A stretch of 64,000 nt of DNA from VXNF01 sp964291305 (GCA_964291305.2 OZ219784.1:153168-217167), one strand, 5' to 3'; shown: positions 45,483 to 54,444, counted from the first letter of the stretch. Translations and numbers: made by a program. Notes: generated from the sequence alone by a model not told the origin.

Positions 45483-45556
45483 AACATGATCGTAGAAGTG
45501 AGTGCCGCCAGTAGCACAGTCCGCAGTTGGTTAGCACCCCGGTAGCGTCGCCGCTC

Positions 45557-46189
45557 GTGACCCGACTCCTGTTGTTGAGACACGCCGAAAGCGAATGGAA
45601 TGCCCAAGGTCGCTGGCAGGGCCAGTCGGACACGCCGCTCACCGAGCGCGGCAGACGCCACGCAAGCGAAGCCGGGCCGCAGTTGGCCAGCTTTGAGATG
45701 CTGGTGTGCTCCGACCTCAGCCGCGCTCGACAGTCGGCCGAGATCATCGCCGAAGGTGCCGGAATTGACGTGACCTATGTGGATCGGCGGCTACGCGAGC
45801 GCTATGCGGGGCCCTGGCAGGGGCTGAACAGGGAAGATATCGAACGAGGCTGGCCGGATTATCTCGCCAACGGCAAACGGCCGAAGGGCTATGAGACCGA
45901 CCAAGAACTCTTAGTGCGGGTGGACAGTGCGCTGGCGGGAACCGCCGAACTCGCAGAGCGCCGGGGGGTGTCTGAAGTGCTAGTGATCACCCACGGTGGG
46001 GTGATTCATGCCCTGACCTTGCGGGCGGGACTAACACCGGTCAGAATGCCGAACCTCTCTGGGCGCTGGGTGACGGTCTCAGACGCAACTGTGGATGTCG
46101 GCGGGCCGGTCAGCGTGGGCAACGCCGAGCAGCACAGCTCCGAAGCCGTGGAGGCTGCCAGCGAAGCGCAGGCCGTCAAACAGGAATAG
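45557..46189 (+). CDS. Histidine phosphatase (phosphoglycerate mutase-like)
   Basis: 210 residues. The catalytic LLRHAESEWNAQG, then LTERGRRHA, VCSDLSRARQSAEI and the second histidine in VITHGGVIHAL are intact. GTG at 45557 gives the usual short N-terminus (TRLLLLRHAE); TTG at 45527 is possible. Transcribed away from the glycosyltransferase. Substrate not evident; many relatives act on sugar phosphates. Confidence 0.92.
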   Translation: MTRLLLLRHAESEWNAQGRWQGQSDTPLTERGRRHASEAGPQLASFEMLVCSDLSRARQSAEIIAEGAGIDVTYVDRRLRERYAGPWQGLNREDIERGWPDYLANGKRPKGYETDQELLVRVDSALAGTAELAERRGVSEVLVITHGGVIHALTLRAGLTPVRMPNLSGRWVTVSDATVDVGGPVSVGNAEQHSSEAVEAASEAQAVKQE

Positions 46190-46215
46190 GGCTGGGTAGC
46201 TGCGATAATCGAACC

Positions 46216-46289
46216 GCCCCCGTAGCCAAGCCTGGCAAGGCAGCGGACTTTTAATCCGAAGACCGTGGGTTCGAATCCCACCGGGGGCA
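46216..46289 (+). tRNA. tRNA-Lys (TTT anticodon)
   Basis: 74 bases fold as a cloverleaf: acceptor GCCCCCG/CGGGGGC, anticodon loop CTTTTAA in a GCGGA/TCCGA stem (one G-A mismatch at its base), and T-arm GTGGG-TTCGAAT-CCCAC. CCA is not encoded. Confidence 0.97.
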
Positions 46290-46347
46290 CCCTGGGTTAC
46301 CCGCTTGGGTGCGTCAGGTGCCAAGTGGGGCGCCGTAATCTGGCAAC

Positions 46348-47257
46348 GTGGCACGTTTGCGAACAGGGGGGAATCGAGCAGGGGGAAATATCGCCCTACT
46401 CGGGGCCGCGCTGGTGGTTATTGCAGTGCTGGCCGGCTCCTGCACGATCAGCTCGGAGTCATCCGACGCCATTTCGCTGACTGGCCAAGCGAGACCCTCC
46501 AGCGTGACGACAACGGAAACCAGCAGCAGCGCAAACGTTCCCTCGACCGAGGATCCTCTAGCAGGCGAGCCCGCAGGCGCAGCACCGCAGCAACTCCCCC
46601 CTGGGAATGGCGCTAGCGGCACGGGTGCCACATCCACGAAGACCAGCGAACCGACAGCAAAACCGTCGGGCGAAAATTCAGGCGAGGAGCCACCGGCACC
46701 GGCGCCTACCGAAGCCGAGCCCGACTCTGGCGCTAGTGCGGACCCCGCCCCGGGTACCGAATCGTCTAGTGCAACTAGCCACACCGCGGCCGACGGCGAG
46801 ACAGCCTTCGACGAGCGTTCAAAGGTCTCAACAGTGGGTATCGGATCGGTCTACTTCGGGATGTCCCCAGGGGAGGCCGCCGAACGAGTCGACTGACTGG
46901 GCGGGCATACCCCAAGGCGGCGCGGACTGCTACACGGTCACGCCGATCAACGGCCCGCCCGGGGTGACTCTGTGGGTGTACCACGGCACCGTCGAACGCG
47001 TCGACGTCGACACGCCCTTGCTACGCACGCAGTCTGGGCTGGGGGTGGGTACGCATCTGGGCGAACTCCGCTCCAGTCTCGGCGACAAGCTGGAAATTGA
47101 AGAGCACCCTTACTTAGCCGGCTGGACCCTGGCCACGTTCGTCCCCACCGACCCGAACGATGCGGCGTTCCGGATCGCTTTCGACGTTTCCGGTGGGGAG
47201 GTAATCCGGTTCCGGGCCGGACGCACCGAGATCGTAAGCCTGGAGACCTGTGCGTAG
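46348..47257 (+). pseudogene. Frameshifted lipoprotein gene
   Basis: The first frame (46348-46896) encodes a lipoprotein signal with LVVIAVLAGSC, then a Ser/Thr/Pro/Glu-rich linker, and a domain start VGIGSVYFGMSPGEAAERV; it stops at 46894-46896. The next frame continues the domain (DWAGIPQGGADCYTVTPIN onward) to 47257, with LWVYHGTVERVDVDTPLL and TFVPTDPNDAAFRIAFDV. A single frameshift near 46890 explains this. It is either a real mutation or a sequencing error; the joined product would be about 300 residues. Function unknown. Confidence 0.8.
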
Positions 47258-47603
47258 AACGCTGCACAGCCAGCTTAAGGGCGACCGTATCAGCCTGAGT
47301 TTTCCAGCTCAGCCGGCGGCGGTCTCACTCGCCCGAGCTGCGGCGATTGGGCTGCTGGTGCACCGACCCGGCGGCGACTCAGCCGGCGGGCGCCTAGCGG
47401 CGGCGGCAGCAGACTTGGTCGGTGTCGGCCTTGCCCTTGCTCGCCCTCAGGACCGGCTCCTCATCTACTTTGATGTCTCTGTGGAATCTGTCACCGTCGG
47501 TGTGCAACTGCGGCGCCGGGGGCGCTGGCAAGTCGTGCAGAGCCGCTCGGTGGCCTTGGATCAACCTGGCGGCGGCGGGCGGCGGTTCTCAGCGCCCGGT
47601 TGA
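47250..47603 (+). CDS. Anti-sigma-factor-like protein (RsbW-like, weak)
   Basis: 117 residues. GDRISLSFPAQPAAVSLARAAAIGLL and a following DLVGVGLALARPQDRLLIYFDV recall the N-terminal half of RsbW-like ATPases, but the ATP-binding N and G boxes are not visible. GTG overlaps the lipoprotein stop by eight bases. Its last 17 bases lie in the displaced dut fragment (47587-47744), which fits an ancestral convergent overlap with dut. Confidence 0.55.
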   Translation: MRRTLHSQLKGDRISLSFPAQPAAVSLARAAAIGLLVHRPGGDSAGGRLAAAAADLVGVGLALARPQDRLLIYFDVSVESVTVGVQLRRRGRWQVVQSRSVALDQPGGGGRRFSAPG

Positions 47604-47744
47604 GCCGAACCCCCCGTTGCCCCGCTCCGAAGACGGCAACTGCTCGACCTCGACCAACACGGCCGTCGCAACCGGTTGGATCACCAGTTGAGCGATCCGC
47701 TCACCCCTACGAACGCTAAACGACTCGGTGGGGTCGGTGTTGAC
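47587..47744 (-). repeat. Displaced copy of the dut 3' end (158 bp)
   Basis: 158 bases, of which 156 match 53942-54099. It begins two bases past the dut stop codon and encodes the last 52 residues or so of dUTPase, cut off at the other end. With the intact dut copy it frames the 6.2 kb island. No integrase or core att motif is visible. Between it and the first island gene are a tiny GGGG-CCCC hairpin and little else. Confidence 0.9.
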
Positions 47745-47798
47745 AACTAACAAGCAAACAGGGGGAAGCCCCTTTCGGCATCTACAACATGGGGCGGT

Positions 47799-48740
47799 TC
47801 AGTGGGACGTGTCGGCGGATGGGCTTGGGGTGCCAATGAGCATCGCGGCGAGTGTTTTTGTGTTGACGTGTTGTACGGCGATGTGGCTTGTGCGGCGTAG
47901 CAGTGTGCGTGTTTGTTCGACGAGGTTGCTGTTGCTGTTGGGGTTGTGTTGTTGGGCTAGGGCTAGGGCTGCTATAGCGGTCGGGGCTGCGAGGCGTGTG
48001 CCTGAGTAGGTTGCTAGCTCGAACCATTTTCTGTTTCCGGTGTTGTGGAGTACGAGTTTGTAGATGTCTTGGGCGTCGAGGTCAGCTGTCGTTTCGGCGG
48101 CGGCTTCGGCGAGGGTTACCCTCCAGTACGCTCTCGCGAGGGGCGCGTCTAGGCGGTAGTTGGCTTTGCGGTGCCATATCCCGCCGGCGCGGCGGAGCAC
48201 GTCACGTATCCCGCCGTCGATGCGTTTGACTTGGGTTTTGTCGTTGCAGGCTGTTCGTGCGGGTGTTTGTAGGTCTTCTTGGCGGAATTTTCTAGCTGTG
48301 TCGGCGCGGCTTAGCAGCCAGGTGCCTTCTGCGACGGTGCGGTTTCGGATTTGTTGCAGTGTGATGATGTGCCAGTAGCGCCAGTCTGAGGCTTGGGTTC
48401 GGCTGAGCCCGGTGTTGGTCAGGGCGGCGTGGATGGCTTTGTCGGTTGACCATTGCGGCCAGTCGAGTTCTGCTTCGCTGACTGGGTGTTCTAACCGGGG
48501 GGCCGTGCTGGCTGCTTGGTTGATGGTTTCGACTGTGGTTGTGGTGTTGGGCGAGGTTGCGATGCTGTTTACGATCCCGTTGATGGTTTCGGTTGCGGTG
48601 CCGTGCAGCGCGGTGAGGAGTTGCTGTTGGGCTTCGATGCGTTCCGTTGGGTGGTTGGGGTTGAATTTGTGGTCGGTGAGGTCGTGCTGCCATTGCGCTA
48701 TCGCCTGGCAGGTTTGTTCGACGGTTGGGCTTTTAGTCAT
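47799..48740 (-). CDS. Island gene 4, unrecognised protein
   Basis: 313 residues, rich in Thr, Asn, Ala and Gln, mostly helical. A tryptophan-rich block (ASDWRYWHIITLQQIRNR) is followed by ADTARKFRQEDLQTPAR, RIDGGIRDVLRRAGGIW and WRVTLAEAAAETTADLD. The WRYWH part reminds me of the DUF6339 family, but I cannot confirm this. No catalytic motif. It overlaps gene 3 by eight bases and is the last gene of the island operon, so it is likely to act with the PP-loop enzyme and ATPase. Confidence 0.8.
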   Translation of the reverse strand: MTKSPTVEQTCQAIAQWQHDLTDHKFNPNHPTERIEAQQQLLTALHGTATETINGIVNSIATSPNTTTTVETINQAASTAPRLEHPVSEAELDWPQWSTDKAIHAALTNTGLSRTQASDWRYWHIITLQQIRNRTVAEGTWLLSRADTARKFRQEDLQTPARTACNDKTQVKRIDGGIRDVLRRAGGIWHRKANYRLDAPLARAYWRVTLAEAAAETTADLDAQDIYKLVLHNTGNRKWFELATYSGTRLAAPTAIAALALAQQHNPNSNSNLVEQTRTLLRRTSHIAVQHVNTKTLAAMLIGTPSPSADTSH

Positions 48741-49644
48741 CGGTTTCGTCGTCGGGGGTGGGGTTGTGGGCGGCGAGGGGGAACCAGACTGCGGCGGCGG
48801 CTAGTGGGTCCCAGTTGGGGTTTGTTTCGCCGTCGTCGTCACACCAGAGTTCGATGTCGTCGTCTTCGAGTATGCGGGCGATGATTGTCGCGCATTTCGA
48901 GTTTTGCGCTGTCCGTCTCCCGGTGACGGGGTCGGTGTGGAGTTCGCATTCGCTGAGTTGGGGCAGCAAGGCTAGAGCTGTCGCCCAGCAGGCGAGTTTC
49001 GCCGCGTCGCCGGCGGCGAGGATTGTGTCTATGCGGTCTTGGCGGGCGGAGATGACACATTGGATGTCGTCTGAGTTGGGTTCCCAGCGGATCGTGATTT
49101 TGTGTTCGGGTGTTGGGTTGTCTAGTGGGCGGAACACGAGCGGGTCGTAGGCTTCGGTGACTTGGCGCAGCGGCGCTGCGCGGGCGAGCCAACGGCCGGC
49201 GGGGATGGTGATGGGGTTGCCGTTAGCCCAGGCGGTCCCGGCGGGGTCGAGGGAGCAGGTGTTGATGGTGATAACGCCTGGGTGCAGCCAGATTTCGCCG
49301 GGTGCGTCGTCGGGTTGGCCTCGGATGAGGGTTTGTGTATCGCCGGGGGGTGTGGTGTGCAGTTGGGTGGTCATGGTTTGGGCGCAGATCAGTTCGACTG
49401 CGTAGGCGGCGTCGCCGGTTGTTAATAAGTCGTTTAGGCCGGGCGCGGCGCTGAGGGAGTGTTTTACGACCCATAGGACGCCTGACATGTCCGCCGGGTT
49501 CGGCTCTATGGTGCATGTGTAGCGAGCTTCGGGCCAGTCGCAGCTTTGGTCTGCTATGTCGTCGGTGTCGTCAATCATCGGCAGCGACGACAGCAGGGCT
49601 TCAGCTTCGATTTCGTGCTGCTCGCGGGCTGCTGTGACAGTCAT
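48733..49644 (-). CDS. Island gene 3, unrecognised protein
   Basis: 303 residues, acidic at both ends. The start MTVTAAREQHEIEAEALL is helical; the middle looks beta-rich with GEIWLHPGVITINTCSLDP and EHKITIRWEPNSDDIQCV; the end is very acidic (EDDDIELWCDDDGETN). I see no nuclease, helicase or transposase signature. ATG overlaps the ATPase stop by four bases (ATGA), so stoichiometric production with the ATPase is likely. Confidence 0.82.
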   Translation of the reverse strand: MTVTAAREQHEIEAEALLSSLPMIDDTDDIADQSCDWPEARYTCTIEPNPADMSGVLWVVKHSLSAAPGLNDLLTTGDAAYAVELICAQTMTTQLHTTPPGDTQTLIRGQPDDAPGEIWLHPGVITINTCSLDPAGTAWANGNPITIPAGRWLARAAPLRQVTEAYDPLVFRPLDNPTPEHKITIRWEPNSDDIQCVISARQDRIDTILAAGDAAKLACWATALALLPQLSECELHTDPVTGRRTAQNSKCATIIARILEDDDIELWCDDDGETNPNWDPLAAAAVWFPLAAHNPTPDDETDD

Positions 49645-51603
49645 TGGACTGCTCGGTGCACCATTTCGGCTTTCACGAGCCCACGGTCGAGTGGTGGGAC
49701 GTGTTCACCGTCGGCGAGGTCGACGGTTACCTTGCCGGTGTTCGCGCCGGTGTTGATGCGTATTTCGGTGCTTGTTTGCTCTGGGGCGTCGTGGGGGACA
49801 AGCCCCTGGCTCGCCGGGGTGATGGGGAGGTATCTGGGTGGTATCTGGCGTTCGTTGGTTTGGTCTGTGCCGGAGGGGACGAGAAGGCGTAGTCCTTTAG
49901 CGGTTGGTCGGTTGCTGTTAGGCCGGGTTGCGGCCCAGGTGATGTGGTATCGGCCGGGGATGTCCGGGTCGGGTCGGCATGAGGTTGAGATGCCTGAGCT
50001 GTTGCCCGCTGGTGGCGCTCCCGTTTTCTGGCCGCCGTGTTCGCCGTCGGTGGTGTTACCTGGTCCTGCTCGGCCTGGTGTTTTTACAGGTTTGTCGTTG
50101 TTGGACGCTCCGCTGAGGTCTCCGTCTGTGTTCCCTTCGCCGGCTCCGCCGGCGGTTTCTGTGCCCGGGGCTTGTTTGGGTTTGCGTTTCGGTAGCGGCG
50201 CGTTGCCTGTGAGTTTTAGTCGCAGTTCGGGTAGGACGGTGTCTTCGCCTTCGCGGCTGATCGGATCGGCGTTTGCGGCTAGCAGGTCCCGCAGAGCGGT
50301 CATGAAGACTTTTAGTTGCTTGCTTTTCGGTTTGTCGAGTTCGCTGCGGGCGATTTTGGAGTGGGACGCTCCTTCGGCTTCTCGGACTAGCGAGCCAAAA
50401 GGGTGATCTGAGGACAGGTCTACTACCGCGTCGAAGGGTTTCTGCTCGCCGAAATGGCGTGGTTGTAAGAACTCGTCTGGGTTGTCTTCGATCCACATGC
50501 CGTCGCGGAACACTGACACTCTGTTGCGTTTGCTTTCGTCCCGGTTGAGGCGTGGTCGCAGCCAGATCCGCACGCCGGGGCCGCAGGTAGCGCGGATTTG
50601 AGGTTCCGGTAGTTGAATACCTTCGGTGAGGGTTTTGTGTGACCTTTCGGCGCGTTTGGCCCGGCGGGTGCTGTTAGCCCAGGTTACAGCTCTGTGAAGG
50701 CTGTTGGCTGTGAGGGCGCGTTGGTCTTTGTCGCTGTGCGTGGCCGGTTCCCGGTCGTCGTGAAAGGTGAGCTGCAGCGAACCGTCGAATACAGCGACCA
50801 TGAAGTCATGCGCCGCGGCGGCCAGGATTTGTTCGCTGAGCGGCTGTGAGGTTGAGTCGTTGATCGGCCGGTAGCCGACTATTACTATTGCTGAGCCGTG
50901 CTGGCCGGCGGGCAGCCACGGGTCGAACAGGCGAGGGATTTTTGTGCCGCCTCGCTCGTCGTCGAAGAGCTGGTTTTGGGAAAGGTTGGTGGAGTTGCGT
51001 ATGAATCCGTCAGGGTGATGTTGGGTCGTTTGTTCGCCGGTTTTGTGTTGGTGGGTAGCGAGAACGGCGTGCCCACCAAAAGTTTCTACGAGCCCCCCCC
51101 CCCCGTCGGCGGCCGGCATACAGCACATAGCGCAGGTCTGAGGGTGCGAACGCGGTGTGGTGACCGTGGCCTACTGACCCGCGACCGCCCGAGCGTTTCT
51201 GGGACCGGCCGGAGCTGTAGAGCGCTTTGAGGGATTCGCTGTCGATTCCGTTGCCGTGGTCGACGCAAACGAGACAGTCCACATTGGAGCGGTTCAAAGT
51301 GCCGGAGATACGGCGGATTGCGTGTTGGCCGATAGCCGGTTCATCGGCGGCTAGCAGGCTCGCAGCCGCGAGGAACGCTTTGCGGTATTCATCGATGTGG
51401 GGGATGCGACCCATCGGCAGCGAGCACGCCCGGAAGGTCACAGAGCACTCCCCCACTGGTGCCTCGTCGAGCGCGTTCTGTAACAGCTCTCGGACCACCC
51501 GATCGTCGTCAATGTTGTCCCGGTTGGCACCAAGAGACGCGAAACCTTGTATCGGCCCGTCGTCGTTGCGGAAAATTAGCTGTGTGTCTCTGGTGGGGCG
51601 CAT
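49641..51603 (-). pseudogene. Island gene 2, GHKL ATPase split at a G12 run
   Basis: Two frames join into one about 650-residue protein. The first (51603 to the run) has the GHKL boxes: RVVRELLQNALDEA (N box), CVDHGNGIDSE (G1) and GRGSVGHGHHTAF (G2), so it is related to Hsp90, MutL and histidine-kinase ATPases. The second (from the run to 49641) has GHAVLATHQHKTGEQ, FDDERGGTKIPRLFDPWL, GSAIVIVGYRP and a Gly/Pro/Thr-rich linker before a C-terminal domain. An 11- or 14-base run would restore the frame. Phase variation and sequencing error cannot be told apart here. Starts in a TAATG overlap with gene 1. Confidence 0.85.
51093..51104 (-). repeat. 12-base G run inside the ATPase gene
   Basis: Twelve consecutive C on the plus strand (G on the coding strand) exactly where the reading frame of the ATPase breaks. 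Runs of this length slip readily in replication and are also error-prone in sequencing. Confidence 0.95.
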
Positions 51604-53009
51604 TAGTCAGTGCATGCGCACGGAAGCGCTTGTGAGCGTCCGTGCCGCCGCGCGGTTGGGTTGTCGGCGATTTCACTATACGTCGGCGCTCGGAGAGAGA
51701 GAAATCGGAACCGGTCGACGTCGCCGGAAGTGCTAGCTCGCCCGTAGCGGCGTTCTATGTCAGCCCACCAGCGGATGGACCCGGGCCGGGTTGGGTCGGT
51801 GTTATTGAGAGCGGTCTCTTCGGCTGCGAGCCGGCGTAATGCTGGCTCTCCTTTTAAGGGGCAATAAACGCAGTTGCCCCAACGGCCGTCTATTCCCAAG
51901 TCGTAGGGTTGCTGCTGCCAGAAAGCGTCGACTTGAGCTTTAGTGATCTCGGCGTCGTAAAGGGGGCAAGAGATCCGTTCGCCAGCAGGGTGAGAGTTGT
52001 GACGGCATCGCGAGCTAGTAGCCCCGTCAGCAAGCATCGCCCTGAAGGTAGCTGTGGTTACTCTGCTAGCTTCGTCGGCACGCAGGCCCAGCAACGTCAG
52101 GTAGCGGAACGGCGGCCCATGCCGGCCAGCCAGGTCCACACCCTCGCGCAGTTCGCTAAAGCGGCGCAGTTCGACTTGTGTGAAATCGGCCCAGCGCTGC
52201 TGCGGCCGCGCCCAAGGTTGACTATAGGCGTAGGACAAGATCGTTTCGTATTCGGTTTCGGTCATCGTTTTGCCGCTATACCGTCCGGAGACTTGTTGAG
52301 CGGAGGTTTGTGGCGCTGGATGGTGGTGGCCGAGGTGGCGAGGTCCGGGACCGCCGGCGAACCATTCAGCTAGCAAAGCAATACCAGGTTGGATTTTCAG
52401 CGCTTGAGTGCAAAAGCGCAATGACCGGTTAGGCAGCATCGCCCGCAGCGACGCTAATGCCTCGAACGCGGAGCCATCGCATCGGTAACCGGGCTTGTCC
52501 GCAGTATCAGAGGGATGCGCCGGCCTACGGCGCACCAGCCGGTAACCAGGCCGGCGGGCCCAACCATTGCGAGTTGCCGTCTCATAGGAGCAAAACTCAT
52601 ACCACAAGCACGGCACACCGCTTAGTGCCTCGACTTCGTCACACACCCGGGCCGCGAAAACGTATGTCTCGGGATGTTCAGCAGTCGTGTTAGCGAATAG
52701 AACCACGTCACCACGTTCGGCATGTAACGCACCGCCGCGGGCAAGGGACAGTGCAAGCGCTGCGCTGGAACGACCGCCTGAGAATTTCACCACATGCGGC
52801 AAATCGGCGTCCTCGGGAGCTGTGTAGCGTGGCGCTAAGCACAGCCCGGTCGAGGGATCTGGCCGTGTGCCGGCAGGCGTGCCGGTTCGGGTGCTCAGTG
52901 GTTTAGTGGTCAGCGCTACCGTTTGGCGAGGCCACTCCCCCACCGGCGGCCCGCTCGAAGGCTCTGCGCGGTGTGTTCCGGCAACGCCGGGATCGACAAC
53001 AGCGTTCAT
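51603..53009 (-). CDS. Island gene 1, PP-loop PAPS-reductase/DndC-like enzyme
   Basis: 468 residues. The PP-loop is KFSGGRSSAALALSLA at about 93-108, followed by FANTTAEHPETYVFAARV, the pattern of phosphoadenosine phosphosulfate reductase-type adenylating enzymes. The rest holds many cysteines: CSYET, RYRC-type positions, RCRHN, CPLYDAEITKA, NCVYCPLKGEPAL and the terminal CACTD, suggesting an iron-sulfur or zinc site. In DndC and SspD such proteins activate DNA for sulfur insertion. First gene of the island; GTG/ATG context ATG at 53009 overlaps a small upstream ORF. No Dnd or Ssp partner genes are present, so function is open. Confidence 0.85.
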   Translation of the reverse strand: MNAVVDPGVAGTHRAEPSSGPPVGEWPRQTVALTTKPLSTRTGTPAGTRPDPSTGLCLAPRYTAPEDADLPHVVKFSGGRSSAALALSLARGGALHAERGDVVLFANTTAEHPETYVFAARVCDEVEALSGVPCLWYEFCSYETATRNGWARRPGYRLVRRRPAHPSDTADKPGYRCDGSAFEALASLRAMLPNRSLRFCTQALKIQPGIALLAEWFAGGPGPRHLGHHHPAPQTSAQQVSGRYSGKTMTETEYETILSYAYSQPWARPQQRWADFTQVELRRFSELREGVDLAGRHGPPFRYLTLLGLRADEASRVTTATFRAMLADGATSSRCRHNSHPAGERISCPLYDAEITKAQVDAFWQQQPYDLGIDGRWGNCVYCPLKGEPALRRLAAEETALNNTDPTRPGSIRWWADIERRYGRASTSGDVDRFRFLSLRAPTYSEIADNPTARRHGRSQALPCACTD

Positions 53010-53101
53010 GAGCCGCGGCTGTGGCCGAGCCGGGGATAGCGGTCGTCCTCTAGGTCGAGTTGTCTCAGAGCTTCGTCACGTTCGTCGTCTAATATCGTCA
53101 C
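53006..53101 (-). CDS. Small ORF upstream of the island operon (31 residues)
   Basis: GTG start, ILDDERDEALRQLDLEDD near its beginning, ending in an ATGA overlap with gene 1. Very acidic. It shares the core D/E-DER-x-EAL-x-x-L with the ORF at 53337-53447. It may be a leader ORF coupled to gene 1 or the remnant of a longer protein. Confidence 0.45.
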   Translation of the reverse strand: MTILDDERDEALRQLDLEDDRYPRLGHSRGS

Positions 53102-53336
53102 TAGAGCTTATGTTGGCTGGTCGGGGTGGTCGCTGTTGTGCCAAACGGCTGCGATTCTGTGCTCACGTTAGTCGTCAGACAGTAGGGTGATAATACTCAT
53201 CGGTAAGCCCCCGTTTTCTTTCGTGTCGCGGCAGTCATCCCGGCGAGAAAAATTGATCGGCGGTCTGACTGGACGCTCCCCCGCGCCGAACCTGACAGGC
53301 CGGCTGCGAGTTGTGTTCGATTGTCGAGCGGTCCGG

Positions 53337-53447
53337 TTAGAGGCCTAGAAGGTCGCGATGTGTACGTGCGTTGTAGCCGAGATAGTTTAGGGCTTCACGG
53401 CGTTCGTCTTCGGCAAGAACGTTGAGCGGCCTAGCGTCGCGTGCCAT
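53337..53447 (-). CDS. Second small ORF with DER-EAL motif (36 residues)
   Basis: ATG start, LNVLAEDERREALNYLGY, ends at 53337. Related in its core to the ORF at 53006-53101. Between them (53165-53198) is a decayed third version reading IITLLSDD before a stop. Coding is uncertain. Confidence 0.4.
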   Translation of the reverse strand: MARDARPLNVLAEDERREALNYLGYNARTHRDLLGL

Positions 53448-53941
53448 TGGTCTACGGCGTTAGCAATCTGCTCTGCCCGGTCTGGTTTGCTGCGCGTGTG
53501 GACATAGGTGCTCTTTCTCGCAAACGGGTGTTTGGTGTGAGTTTAGGATCTGCCGTATACCGGCGTGTTGTTTGACGGCTTGCCCACAAGCGCTGGGCGC
53601 CTCACAAGTGAACGAACCCGACTCCGGTTTACCAGCGGCTGCCTGTTGGCTCGTCGCGGAAAGCTAGCTGTAATAGTTCGTTGATGAACCGTCAACGGTC
53701 AAGTCTGAGGTGTTGCATGTCGCCGTCAATCTGCGCGAATACATCTGTCGGCACAACGAAGGAGCACACGTCTTGCCGGGAGGTATTGGGGTGTTCGCCC
53801 CCACGAGCACTAGCCGATGCTGGCTCTACGTTCGAATGTGACTGGTCGGCGCCGAGCGTTGATCGTGACGGTGTGACCGTTAGTTGGGGGTCGAGGCAAT
53901 ATGGACACGAGGTTTGCTGGCGTGCCGGTAGTGACTGCAGG
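53448..53941. other. Island end without a recognised gene
   Basis: No convincing gene. Codons in all frames look random and the GC content is lower than in neighbours. It runs into the dut repeat. A promoter for the island operon would be expected here or at 53100-53340; no consensus pair was seen. Confidence 0.5.
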
Positions 53942-54099
53942 TCTCAGCGCCCGGTTGAGCCGAAGCCCCCGTTGCCCCGCTCCGAAGACGGCAACTGCTC
54001 GACCTCGACCAACACGGCCGTCGCAACCGGTTGGATCACCAGTTGAGCGATCCGCTCACCCTTACGAACGCTAAACGACTCGGTGGGGTCGGTGTTGAC
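53942..54099 (-). repeat. dut 3' end, intact-gene copy of the 158-bp repeat
   Basis: Same sequence as 47587-47744 with two mismatches; here it is continuous with the rest of dut. The direct repeat at the two ends of a 6.2 kb segment indicates insertion or a duplication event. Confidence 0.9.
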
Positions 54100-54444
54100 C
54101 AGCAGCACTTTCAACTCACCCCGGTAGCCGCTGTCGATGAGTCCCGGAGTGTTGAGACAGGTCACGCCGTGATCCCGCGCCAGCCCGCTGCGCGGCTGCA
54201 CGAAGCCCGCAAACCCCTCGGGTATGGCCACTGCCAGGCCCGTAGGTATCAGCGCCCGACCACCGCCAGCGCACAGCTCGGCCCCAGCCGCGGCGTGCAG
54301 ATCCAGCCCAGCGTCGCCAGGGCGGGCGTAGGCAGGGAGCGGTAGATCGCTGTCCAGCCGCAACAACTGAACCGTGATGGCCACGTCGTGGTGTTGCTGC
54401 GGTGGGGCAGTCCGCAAAGGTATCGGAGCATCCGCCACAGCCAC
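53944..54444 (-). CDS. dut: dUTP pyrophosphatase
   Basis: 166 residues, complete. The five dUTPase motifs are seen: RPGDAGLDLHAA, RSGLARDHGV, NTPGLIDSGYRGELKVLLVN, KGERIAQLVIQPV and the C-terminal GNGGFGSTGR. It removes dUTP and supplies dUMP for thymidylate. Its last 158 bases are the right-hand repeat of the island. Confidence 0.96.
   Translation of the reverse strand: MAVADAPIPLRTAPPQQHHDVAITVQLLRLDSDLPLPAYARPGDAGLDLHAAAGAELCAGGGRALIPTGLAVAIPEGFAGFVQPRSGLARDHGVTCLNTPGLIDSGYRGELKVLLVNTDPTESFSVRKGERIAQLVIQPVATAVLVEVEQLPSSERGNGGFGSTGR

Noticed and set aside
51603..53009. Complete Dnd or Ssp phosphorothioation system
   Set aside because: Only a DndC-like PP-loop gene is seen; no cysteine desulfurase, DndB, DndD or SspB/C-type gene lies nearby.
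53681..54046. Plus-strand frame at the island end running into dut
   Set aside because: Its second half is antisense to the dut repeat and the same tail recurs at 47587-47744 for that reason, so it is not an independent gene.
47604..54443. Integrase-bearing genomic island or prophage
   Set aside because: No tyrosine or serine recombinase, no phage structural gene and no tRNA target; the only border evidence is the dut repeat.
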